Origin: Kribbella sindirgiensis
GTDB taxonomy: Bacteria; Actinomycetota; Actinomycetes; Propionibacteriales; Kribbellaceae
Length of the DNA stretch: 64,000 nucleotides
Direction: 5' to 3'
Assembly (NCBI RefSeq): GCF_004331435.1
Contig: NZ_SJKA01000006.1
Location: forward strand, 531,670 to 595,669
Every line of letters starts with the position of its first letter. Position 1 is the stretch's first letter. This document shows, in pieces, positions 16,933 through 24,067 of the stretch. Made by a program: the position numbers and the translations under genes. The notes beneath the pieces were generated by a model. The model was not told the DNA's origin, made no database searches, and saw only the letters and a list, made by a program, of their open reading frames with translations.

Positions 16933-17338
16933 GCATGCCGTACGCGTGGTCGACGGTCATCGAGAACATCAGCCGCTTGTCCCGCACCATCACCGCGCGG
17001 TACTCGTCCCAGTCCGGATGCTCGCCGGACGCGGTCCGGTAGTAGTCGACGAGATCCTCGACCACCGCGTCGTCCGGTGCGGCGGCGACCGGGCTCAGGT
17101 CGGCCTTGCCCTCGAGTACGACGTACGAGCGGCCGCGGGGCCCGTCGACGTACAGGCTGGCACGGGGGTCGCGGCGCAGGTTCCTGGTCTTCGCCCGGCC
17201 GTCGGTGAGCGAGACGCGGATGCGCGTCCCGTCGAACACGTACGTCACGTTGGACAGCTGCGGCCGGCCGTCCCGCTTGATCGTGACCAGCACGCCGAGC
17301 CCGTGAGTCCCGATCCGCTCGAGGAGAGATTCCGTCAT
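16922..17338 (-). CDS. PPOX-class F420-dependent oxidoreductase
   Basis: This 138-residue split-beta-barrel protein has the family features GVLVTIKRDGRPQLSNVTY, KTRNLRRDPRASLYV and a C-terminal RLMFSMTVDHAYG. These small enzymes bind F420 or FMN and reduce diverse substrates; the substrate here is unknown. The stop overlaps the convergent AraC gene. The alpha/beta hydrolase gene upstream on the same strand ends 17 bp before this start, so the two may be co-transcribed. Confidence 0.87.
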   Translation of the reverse strand: MTESLLERIGTHGLGVLVTIKRDGRPQLSNVTYVFDGTRIRVSLTDGRAKTRNLRRDPRASLYVDGPRGRSYVVLEGKADLSPVAAAPDDAVVEDLVDYYRTASGEHPDWDEYRAVMVRDKRLMFSMTVDHAYGMPKP

Positions 17339-17355
17339 GCCGCCAGCTTAGGAAT

Positions 17356-18015
17356 TCAAGCGCCCTTGAACGCAAGGAACGTCCGCACCGTGGCCAGCCA
17401 GCGTTCGGGTGTGTGGGAGTGGATGCGGTGGCCGGCCTCGATCGTGGCGACTGTTGCCGAGGGCATCAGATTGGCGAGCAGGTCGAAGCGGGACTGGTCG
17501 AGGTGGCTCCGCGGACCGCCGGCCAGGAGCATTGTGGGCGATCGGATCGTCGACAATCCTGCCCACCACTCGGGCTGCGGTCGGCGGAGGTCGGCAATCA
17601 CGTCGCGGAGGAGCCTGGGGTCGCAGCGGCGCCGGGTCAGCCAGCCTGCCGCTAGCAGTGCTAGCGGCGGCATCGGGCGTACGGTTGGCGGGCTGTCCTG
17701 GGCGTCGCGTGGCGGAATCGGCAGTTCCTCGAGGACCAACCGCTCCACTCGATCGGGCTCGGCGACTGCGACGGCGCTCGCCACGAAGGCGCCGAGTGAG
17801 TTGCCGACGAAGGTCACGCGGTCCAGCCCGTCGAGTTCACGTAGTACCTGATCGCGGAAGTCGTCGAGCCGGTACGGGCGGCGCCGTGGTGCACTCCCGT
17901 GGCCGAGCAGCGTCGGGCGGTGCACCCGATAGCCCATCGCCTCGAACTCGGGTACGAACCGGTCCCACGTCGACGGTCCGCTCGTACCTGCATGCAAACA
18001 CACCAGATCCCGCAT
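17356..18015 (-). CDS. Alpha/beta-fold hydrolase
   Basis: This 219-residue hydrolase has an oxyanion-side segment LVCLHAGTSGPSTWD and the nucleophile elbow FVGNSLGAFVAS (GxSxG as GNSLG). A late histidine in EAGHRIHSHTPERW is the likely catalytic base. The acid is probably the Asp in a PTMLLAGGPRSHLD-type loop, though this is not certain. The substrate is unknown. It lies between the EamA gene and the F420-type gene on the same strand. Confidence 0.87.
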   Translation of the reverse strand: MRDLVCLHAGTSGPSTWDRFVPEFEAMGYRVHRPTLLGHGSAPRRRPYRLDDFRDQVLRELDGLDRVTFVGNSLGAFVASAVAVAEPDRVERLVLEELPIPPRDAQDSPPTVRPMPPLALLAAGWLTRRRCDPRLLRDVIADLRRPQPEWWAGLSTIRSPTMLLAGGPRSHLDQSRFDLLANLMPSATVATIEAGHRIHSHTPERWLATVRTFLAFKGA

Positions 18016-18030
18016 CTTTCGAAGCTCCTC

Positions 18031-18822
18031 TCAAAGACTCACCAGGAGTACGCCGGCTACCACAACGACCAGCCCTGCGACGCGCGGCCGCTCACGGAGC
18101 ACGACCGCGCCGAGCAATGCTCCGAGGACGACGTTCAAGGTCCGGCCGACGGCCACGGTGCCGACCGAGGTGAACGACAGCGCGAGGAGGACGAGGCCGT
18201 AGCTGGCCGGCATCAACACCGCGATCGGTACGGCGGCCCGCCACTGCCGAACCGTGCTGCGGACATCGCGGACGATTGTCGACAACACGACGATCTGCGC
18301 CACGTTCGCGACCGCGAGGTACGAGAGAACGTCGACCTTCAGATTGTCGACCGCGTACCCATCCCAGACCGTGTATGCCGTCGTACAGGCCGCCACCATC
18401 AACCCGAGCCCGATCCCGCGCACCGGCGTACGGGAGTGCGGACGATCCATCAGCAGAACTCCGGCGAGCGTGAGCCCCGCGCCCGCGAGGACGCGCGGAC
18501 CCGAGCCCGACCACGGAAGCGTCGCGGCGGACACGAGCAGGGGCGCCGTACCGCGGCTGACCGGATACACCGTGGAGAAGTCACCGACGGCGTACGCCTT
18601 CTGCAGCGTCACGGCGTACGTCGTGTGCAGCGCCATGCTCACCAGGCCGGCCCACCACACCGTCGTGTGCGAGCCGCGGACGAGCAGCACGACCGAAATG
18701 GGCAGGGTCAGCAGGCCGCACAGCCAGATGAATGCGGGGCCGCCCAGGCCGCCGCGTTTGAGGAGCAGGTTCCAGGTCGCGTGGCAGCAGGCGGACGCTG
18801 TCAGCAGGCCGAGGGCGATCAC
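18031..18822 (-). CDS. EamA/DMT-family transporter
   Basis: The 263-residue integral membrane protein has about nine or ten hydrophobic helices and the duplicated EamA layout (VIALGLLTASACCHATWNLLL at the start; GTVAVGRTLNVVLGALLGAVVLRERP near the end). Drug/metabolite transporters of this type export amino acids or other metabolites. The GTG at 18822 is favoured because it lies just after twin palindromic operators and a TAGACA -10-like box; transcription would then be leaderless or nearly so. The frame is open further upstream but reads through those operators. Confidence 0.85.
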   Translation of the reverse strand: MIALGLLTASACCHATWNLLLKRGGLGGPAFIWLCGLLTLPISVVLLVRGSHTTVWWAGLVSMALHTTYAVTLQKAYAVGDFSTVYPVSRGTAPLLVSAATLPWSGSGPRVLAGAGLTLAGVLLMDRPHSRTPVRGIGLGLMVAACTTAYTVWDGYAVDNLKVDVLSYLAVANVAQIVVLSTIVRDVRSTVRQWRAAVPIAVLMPASYGLVLLALSFTSVGTVAVGRTLNVVLGALLGAVVLRERPRVAGLVVVVAGVLLVSL

Positions 18823-18823
18823 G

Positions 18824-18862
18824 TAGACAGTGTCTACAGGATGTCGATAGACGCTGTCTACT
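18824..18862. promoter_or_regulatory. Twin TAGAC palindromic operators ahead of the EamA gene
   Basis: TAGACAGTGTCTA (18824-18836) is a perfect palindrome around its central base. TAGACGCTGTCTA (18850-18862) is a near-copy, 26 bp away centre to centre. Such TAGAC...GTCTA sites are typical of TetR-family repressors of exporters. The proximal site covers the likely -10 region directly before the start codon. No TetR gene is adjacent, so the cognate repressor must lie elsewhere. Confidence 0.7.
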
Positions 18863-18934
18863 CGAACCTGTGGATCCGCTGAAGAAGGCCGCCGGATGCT
18901 GGCCCGGTGGCGGTGCGCTGGACACGATCGGAGC

Positions 18935-20281
18935 ATGACCGGGATCAGCGAAAGGGCCGTCGTACGACGGCTGAACGACCGGCTGGCCTTCGGCCCCGCG
19001 CCGAGCGACCTGGAGGCCGGCGTCGACGCGACCGTACGACGCCTGCTCGGCCCGACCACGGATGCGGCCGCGGCGGCAATCCCCGCACCGACAGGGCTCG
19101 AACCACCGGCGAAGGCGAAGAAACAGGACAAAGGCGCGAACAAGCCCACGCCGGGCGGGGAGCGGAGTCCGGAGGGTGAGAAGCGGGATCCGGCGGCGAA
19201 GAAGGCTGCGAATCGGGAGCGGGCTGCGCAGGAACGCAAGTTGACGATCTGGTGGCTCGACCGGATGGTCGTGAGCCGGACCGCGGGGGAGCGGCTGACG
19301 TGGTTCTGGCACGGACACTTCGCGACCAGCAACCAGAAGGTCCGCAACGCGGCCTGGATGCTGGCCCAGAACCAGACCCAGCGCCGACTCGCGCTCGGCC
19401 GGTTCGGCGACCTGGCGCAGGCGATGATCGTGGACACCGCGATGATCCGCTGGCTCGACGGACAGAAGAACCGCAAGGGCTCACCGAACGAGAACCTGGC
19501 CCGCGAGTTCATGGAGCTGTTCACGCTCGGCATCGGCCACTACCAGGAAACCGACGTCGCGCAGGGCGCGCGCTGCCTGACCGGATGGGTGCTGCGCGAG
19601 GACGCCGCGACCTTCCAGCGGAGGCGATTCGACACCGGCAGTAAGACGGTGCTCGGCAGGACCGGCGACTTCGGCGCCAAGGATTTCGCGCAGCTCGCGT
19701 TGGCGCAGCCCGCGTCGGCCGGATTTGTGATCGGGCGGTTGTGGTTCCGGCTGGTGTCGGCGACGCCGCCCGACGCGGCCACGGTCGCCCGGCTGACCGC
19801 GGCGTACGGCAGCAACCGGGATGTGAGGTCGTTGCTGACAGCAATGGTTGGCGAGGCGGCGTTCCGGGACCCGGCGGCAAGCCTGGTGAAGCAGCCGGTC
19901 GAGTGGGCGGTCGGACTGCTGCGGGCGCTGGGTGTCCGGCCGGGAAAGCTGGCAGAGAAGGATCAGACCAAGCTGCTCGCCGGCCTGCGGGGGATGGGCC
20001 AGTTGCCGTACCGCCCGCCGAGCGTCGGCGGCTGGCCTGCCGGCGCGAGCTGGCTGACCACGTCAGCCGGCGTGACGCGGCTGCAACTCGCGCAGCAGTT
20101 GGCCAAGAAGGCCGACCTGTCGATTGTCGACAATGCAACCGATCGAGTGCAGGCGGTCGGCGCCTTGCTCGGTGTCGACAGTTGGTCGGAGCGGACCCGG
20201 TCGGCGCTGGCCGGTGTCAAGGACCCGGCGCAGCTGACCGCGGTGGCAGCGTGCGCACCCGAGTACGTCGTGAGCGGATAG
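18935..20281 (+). CDS. DUF1800 family protein
   Basis: The 448-residue protein matches the DUF1800 layout: an early ERAVVRRLNDRLAFGPAP segment, TWFWHGHFATSNQKV, then NENLAREFMELFTLGIGHYQETDV and PSVGGWPAGASWL. A Lys/Glu-rich low-complexity insert lies at about residues 60-100. Function is undefined; the family is nearly always paired with a DUF1501 protein, as here (8 bp downstream). ATG 18935 was chosen, giving TGISERAV. Confidence 0.88.
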   Translation: MTGISERAVVRRLNDRLAFGPAPSDLEAGVDATVRRLLGPTTDAAAAAIPAPTGLEPPAKAKKQDKGANKPTPGGERSPEGEKRDPAAKKAANRERAAQERKLTIWWLDRMVVSRTAGERLTWFWHGHFATSNQKVRNAAWMLAQNQTQRRLALGRFGDLAQAMIVDTAMIRWLDGQKNRKGSPNENLAREFMELFTLGIGHYQETDVAQGARCLTGWVLREDAATFQRRRFDTGSKTVLGRTGDFGAKDFAQLALAQPASAGFVIGRLWFRLVSATPPDAATVARLTAAYGSNRDVRSLLTAMVGEAAFRDPAASLVKQPVEWAVGLLRALGVRPGKLAEKDQTKLLAGLRGMGQLPYRPPSVGGWPAGASWLTTSAGVTRLQLAQQLAKKADLSIVDNATDRVQAVGALLGVDSWSERTRSALAGVKDPAQLTAVAACAPEYVVSG

Positions 20282-20288
20282 GAGCATT

Positions 20289-21539
20289 GTGGACAATCTG
20301 ACGAGACGACGGTTCCTGGCGCTCAGCGGCGTGTCCGCGGCGGGTGCTCTGGCCGCCGGGGCGACCCAGGTGAACTGGTCCGACCTGATGGCCGCGGCCG
20401 TCGACGATCCGTTGCCGAGCGACCAGTCGGTGCTCGTCGTCATCACCTTGTACGGCGGGAACGACGGGCTCAACACAGTCGTCCCGGCGGCGGACCCGGC
20501 GTACCAGAAGGCTCGGCCGGACCTGGCGTACCAGACCAACGAGGTGCTCGATCTCGGCGACGGGCTCGGACTGAACCCGGGAATGAAGGGCCTCAAGGGC
20601 TTGTGGGACGACAAGCGGCTCGCGATCGTCCGCGGGGTCGGTTACCCGGACCCGGACCGCAGCCACTTCCGGTCGATGGCGATCTGGCAGACGGCGTCAC
20701 CCAAGTCGCCGGTACCGACGGGGTGGCTCGGCCGCTGGCTCGACGCAACCGGCGCCGACCCACTGCGGGCGGTCTCCGTCGAACCAACCCTGCCGCCACT
20801 CCTGGCCGGCGCGACCACTGCCGCCGCTTCGCTTCCGTTGCGCGGACTGTCCTTGCCCGGCGGTGCATTGGGTACGGCGTACGCCGCACTGGGCAAGCCG
20901 AGCCCGGGTGACGGCCACTGGCAGGCTCGGGCGGCCAAGTCGGTGCTGGACCTGCAGAACGCCACGCAGGTGCTGGGCAAGGCGGTGCGGAGCGGCCATG
21001 AGCAGGAGGACGAGGACGACGAGGAACGGACCAAGGGTGCGTCCGCGGGTGGTGCCTCGCAGCTCGGCGCGCAGCTCGAACTGATCGCCGGGCTGATCGA
21101 GGCCGGTGTGCCGACGCGGGCGTACTCCGCTTCGCTCGGCGGGTTCGACACCCACGCGGACGAGCGCGGGACACAGCAGCGGCTGCTGACCGAGCTCGAC
21201 GGTGCGCTGACGCCGTTCGTCCAACGTCTGCAGCGGACCGACCGCGGGAAGAACGCGGTCGTCCTCGTGTACTCGGAGTTCGGCCGGCGAGTTCAGGCGA
21301 ACGGCAGCGAAGGCACCGACCACGGCACCGCCGGCCCGGTCTTCGTCCTGGGCGAGAAAGTCACGGGCGGCTTCTACGGCGAACAACCCAGCCTCACGGA
21401 CCTGTCGAACGGCGACCTCAAATCCACCACCGACTTCCGCGACGTGTACGCCACAGCCCTCCACCACGTCCTGGGCGCCGACCCCACCCAAATCCTCCCC
21501 AACCACACCACCACAATCCCCAACCTCCTCCGCACCTAA
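20289..21539 (+). CDS. DUF1501 family Tat-exported protein
   Basis: The 416-residue protein starts at GTG 20289 with a twin-arginine signal (TRRRFLALSG, residues 4-13) followed by an Ala-rich hydrophobic stretch. The body has YGGNDGLNTVVP near residue 55 and a metal-site-like GGFDTHADE and VVLVYSEFGRRVQANGSEGTDHGT, giving the alkaline phosphatase/sulfatase-like pattern of DUF1501. An acidic insert (EQEDEDDEER) lies near residue 240. It is co-transcribed with the DUF1800 gene; the pair is thought to act at the cell surface, with unknown substrate. Confidence 0.9.
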   Translation: MDNLTRRRFLALSGVSAAGALAAGATQVNWSDLMAAAVDDPLPSDQSVLVVITLYGGNDGLNTVVPAADPAYQKARPDLAYQTNEVLDLGDGLGLNPGMKGLKGLWDDKRLAIVRGVGYPDPDRSHFRSMAIWQTASPKSPVPTGWLGRWLDATGADPLRAVSVEPTLPPLLAGATTAAASLPLRGLSLPGGALGTAYAALGKPSPGDGHWQARAAKSVLDLQNATQVLGKAVRSGHEQEDEDDEERTKGASAGGASQLGAQLELIAGLIEAGVPTRAYSASLGGFDTHADERGTQQRLLTELDGALTPFVQRLQRTDRGKNAVVLVYSEFGRRVQANGSEGTDHGTAGPVFVLGEKVTGGFYGEQPSLTDLSNGDLKSTTDFRDVYATALHHVLGADPTQILPNHTTTIPNLLRT

Positions 21540-21622
21540 CAGCCCACCGGCCTACTCACCCGCGCCTCGCGCCGCCCGCGCCACGCGCCCGCCCCGGCGC
21601 TCGCTCGGCTTCGCCTCGTACC

Positions 21623-21713
21623 GCATTTGCCTGGCTGACCCATCAAATTGGGGGTTCATGAGCCGGAACCAGGGTGTGGAACCCCCGATTTGCCTGGTCC
21701 ACCAGGCAAATGC
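21623..21713. repeat. 35-nt-arm inverted repeat between convergent genes
   Basis: Arms 21623-21657 and 21679-21713 are near-mirror images. GCATTTGCCTGG pairs with CCAGGCAAATGC at the ends, GGGGGTTC with GAACCCCC inside, and about 29 of 35 positions match around a 21-base loop. The right arm can also fold alone: TTTGCCTGG-TCCA-CCAGGCAAA (21689-21710) is a perfect 9-bp hairpin. It lies between the DUF1501 stop and the histidine-kinase stop, so bidirectional termination is the simplest role. Confidence 0.75.
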
Positions 21714-21740
21714 GCTGACGTGGCCCGGGCGGGCGCGTGG

Positions 21741-21798
21741 GTGGGTGTCCTGGGGTGGGTGTCCTGGGGTGGGTGTCCTGGGGTGGGTGTCCTGGGGT
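21741..21798. repeat. 14-bp tandem repeat, four copies
   Basis: The unit GGTGGGTGTCCTGG recurs head to tail. GTGTCC begins at 21745, 21759, 21773 and 21787, giving exactly 14-bp spacing. It is G-rich on the plus strand and might form G-quadruplex-like structures. It is just beyond the 3' end of the histidine kinase gene. Confidence 0.85.
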
Positions 21799-21830
21799 GG
21801 GCGCGTTGCGCGCGTGAGTGGGGTGGGTGG

Positions 21831-23129
21831 TCAGGTGGGATGGGGTGGATTGGTTGGGGGCGGGAGGTGGAGGTGGAAGGCGGCGCCTGGGTGGGGGGAG
21901 GGGCGGTTGGTGACTGTTAGGTCGCCGCCGTGGGCTCGGGCTACGCCGCGGGCTATGGCGAGGCCTAGGCCGGCGCCTTTGCTGTGGGGGCCGTGGACGA
22001 GGCGGTCGAAGATGCGTTCGCGGGCGGGTGGGGGTACGCCGGGGCCGTCGTCCTCGACGCGTACGCCGGTAGGGGTGACTGTGATGCGGAGCGTGTGGGC
22101 ACCGGCCTGGCGGGCGTTGTCGACGAGGTTGGTGAGGACTTGGGTGAGCCGGTCGCCGTCGGCCGTGACGGTCGCGGAGCCGTGGATCTCGACGGAGACG
22201 TCGGGGGCGACCAGGCGCAGGCGAGCGGCCTGAGCTTCAGCCAGCTGCCGGAGGTCCACCGGCGCGAGCTGCAACTGCAGTCCCGCGTCGATCCGGCTCA
22301 ACTCCAGCAGGTCGGAGACCAGCGTGCCGGCGCGGCGCGACTCCCGCACGAGCAGCAACTCCAGCTCCTCACGCTGCGCGGCCGACGCCCCCGGCCCCAA
22401 TTGGATGAGAGTTTCGGCGGCAGTCTGCAACCCCGCCACCGGCGTACGCAGCTCATGAGCCGCATCCGCGACGAACTCCCGCATCCGATCCTCCGACCGC
22501 CGGGCCGCGCCCTCGGCGCCCTCCAGGGCGTCGAGCATTTCGTCGAAGGCGGTGGCGGTGCGGCCTAGTTCGGTGTCGGCGCGTTCGGGTTGCAGGCGTT
22601 CGCCTCGGCGGCCGGCTGCGATCGAGCGGGCCAGGGCGGTCATCTTGTCCAGGGGTGCCAGGGCGAAGCGCATGCCGATCGTCAGCGCGAGTGCGGTGAT
22701 CAGGATCGCGGCCGCCCCGGACAGCAGCAGGACGGTACGCAGTCGGGCGCTGGCGTCCGCGAGCAACCCGGTGTCCGCGGACAGCAGGAGTTGCGCGCCT
22801 TTCGTCTGCTGGCCGGCCTGCAGGGTCGCTGTCACCTGCCGGACAGTTCCGCCCGGGTCGATCGGCGGCGCACCGAGCTGCCGGCCGTTCCGCAGGATCA
22901 GCGTCACCCGGACGCCGTCCGCGTCCACCCGCCGTACCAGGTTGCCTGGTGCAACGTTCTGCCGTGCGAGCTGTTGCGCGAGTTGCGCTCGCCCCGTGAG
23001 CAGCGAGTCGAGGCTGCGCTCCGCCTGCGCGTCGAACACCGCCTTCACCGTCAGCCCGGTGATCGGCAGCACCACGAGCAGTACGGCGATGGCGGTCAAC
23101 GTCACCCGCACGCGCAGCGACAGGTTCAT
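21831..23129 (-). CDS. Sensor histidine kinase (HAMP, HisKA)
   Basis: The 432-residue kinase has two membrane helices (about 7-28 and 148-170) flanking a roughly 120-residue extracytoplasmic sensor. It then has a HAMP segment, the H-box FVADAAHELRTPVAGLQ (phospho-His), N-box VLTNLVDNARQAG, G1 VEDDGPGVPP and G2 GAGLGLAIARG. It starts by ATGA overlap with the response regulator gene upstream, an obligate pair. The last 20 residues are His/Pro-rich. The signal is unknown. Confidence 0.93.
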   Translation of the reverse strand: MNLSLRVRVTLTAIAVLLVVLPITGLTVKAVFDAQAERSLDSLLTGRAQLAQQLARQNVAPGNLVRRVDADGVRVTLILRNGRQLGAPPIDPGGTVRQVTATLQAGQQTKGAQLLLSADTGLLADASARLRTVLLLSGAAAILITALALTIGMRFALAPLDKMTALARSIAAGRRGERLQPERADTELGRTATAFDEMLDALEGAEGAARRSEDRMREFVADAAHELRTPVAGLQTAAETLIQLGPGASAAQREELELLLVRESRRAGTLVSDLLELSRIDAGLQLQLAPVDLRQLAEAQAARLRLVAPDVSVEIHGSATVTADGDRLTQVLTNLVDNARQAGAHTLRITVTPTGVRVEDDGPGVPPPARERIFDRLVHGPHSKGAGLGLAIARGVARAHGGDLTVTNRPSPHPGAAFHLHLPPPTNPPHPT

Positions 23130-23788
23130 GACCGCAACACGTACCCGGAGCCGCGGACCGTGTGCAGCAGGCGCGGGCCGTGGGCCTCCAGTTTGCGGCG
23201 GAGACCGCTGACGTATACCTCGACCAGGTTGTCCGCGTAGTCGTCGTATCCCCAGACAGCGGTCAGCAGTTGCGTCTTGCCGACCACCTTCCCGTCCCGT
23301 CCGGCCAGGAACGCGAGCAGCTTGAACTCGGTCGCCGTCAGTTCGATCGCCGTCCCGCCCCGGCGTACCGCTCGCGCTTCGACGTCCACCTCGAGGTCGC
23401 CGACCGCCAGCACGGTCCGCAGCCGTCCCATCCGGCGCAGTACCGCCTCCACGCGGGCGATCAGCTCGGCGAGGACGAACGGCTTGACCACGTAGTCGTC
23501 CGCGCCGGTGCGCAAGCCGTGCAGGCGGTCTTCGACGGCGTCGCGGGCGGTCAGCAGGATCACGCCGGCGTTCGACGTCTCGCGGGCGAGTGACAGCAGT
23601 TCGAAGCCGTCGCGCCCGGGCAGCATCACATCCAGCAGCACGAGGTCCGGCCGGTACGCCGCCAGTTCGCGTTCGAACCCGTCGCCGTCCGGGAGGGTCC
23701 GTACGTCGTGCCCGGCCTCGGTCAGCGCGATCGCGACGGCGGTCCGGATCGGTTCCGCGTCCTCGACCACCAGCACCCGCGCCGTCAT
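23126..23788 (-). CDS. OmpR-family response regulator
   Basis: The 220-residue protein has a receiver domain (VLVVEDAEP acidic pocket, LVLLDVMLPGRDG with the phospho-accepting Asp near 53, ILLTARDAVED, DDYVVKPF lysine) and a C-terminal winged helix (TATEFKLLAFLAGRDGKVV, LVEVYVSGLRRKLE, LHTVRGSGYVLRS). It is first in a two-gene operon with the kinase, 4-base overlap. Targets cannot be inferred from the sequence. Confidence 0.94.
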   Translation of the reverse strand: MTARVLVVEDAEPIRTAVAIALTEAGHDVRTLPDGDGFERELAAYRPDLVLLDVMLPGRDGFELLSLARETSNAGVILLTARDAVEDRLHGLRTGADDYVVKPFVLAELIARVEAVLRRMGRLRTVLAVGDLEVDVEARAVRRGGTAIELTATEFKLLAFLAGRDGKVVGKTQLLTAVWGYDDYADNLVEVYVSGLRRKLEAHGPRLLHTVRGSGYVLRS

Positions 23789-23927
23789 CCGCCCATCCTC
23801 GCACCGCGGCCGCTCCGCCCCGCGCCCCTCACCCCCACATCCTCAGCACATCCTCAGCGAGGCCCTGGTCACTCTCTGTGTCTCGCCGGTCGAGACCCCC
23901 GGTTCGACGGGCCGGGGGAGTTGTGCA

Positions 23928-23933
23928 TAGACT
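23928..23933 (+). promoter_or_regulatory. Candidate -10 box of the leu leader
   Basis: TAGACT at 23928-23933 fits an actinobacterial -10 hexamer. Transcription from about 23940 would place the leader-peptide ATG (23944) at or very near the 5' end, as is common for amino-acid attenuators in this group. The -35 is not clear. Confidence 0.4.
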
Positions 23934-23943
23934 CGCTGGCATC

Positions 23944-23988
23944 ATGCGGCACCAGCTTCTCCTCCTTCGCTGCCGCGGCGAGGCCTGA
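23944..23988 (+). CDS. Leucine leader peptide (LeuL-like)
   Basis: A 14-codon open frame reads MRHQLLLLRCRGEA, with four consecutive Leu codons (CTT CTC CTC CTT) at positions 5-8. A run of regulatory codons followed directly by a GC-rich hairpin and then leuA is the classic arrangement of ribosome-mediated leucine attenuation. When charged leucyl-tRNA is scarce the ribosome stalls on the Leu run and prevents the terminator from forming. No Shine-Dalgarno is seen; leaderless translation is likely. Confidence 0.85.
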   Translation: MRHQLLLLRCRGEA

Positions 23989-24011
23989 CAAGGCCGGTTC
24001 CCTCGCCGCGG
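23973..24011 (+). terminator. leuA attenuator hairpin
   Basis: CCGCGGCGAGG (23973-23983) pairs perfectly with CCTCGCCGCGG (24001-24011), 11 bp with a 17-base loop. The left arm lies inside the end of the leader peptide frame, so ribosome position can control folding. A GGCC-TGACAA-GGCC mini-hairpin lies within. The sequence after it (AGTTTCG) is a weak U-tract. Confidence 0.8.
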
Positions 24012-24067
24012 AGTTTCGTCGTACGCCGGTCGTCACTCACGACACCCGTACTTTCGAGGAGAACCCC

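Noticed and set aside
21741..21798. Possible CRISPR-like array
   Set aside because: The copies are contiguous 14-mers without spacers and no cas gene is near.
21648..21920. Trp/Gly-rich plus-strand frame across the tandem repeat
   Set aside because: It is created by the G-rich repeat and by the strand opposite the kinase gene; no start signal or protein character.
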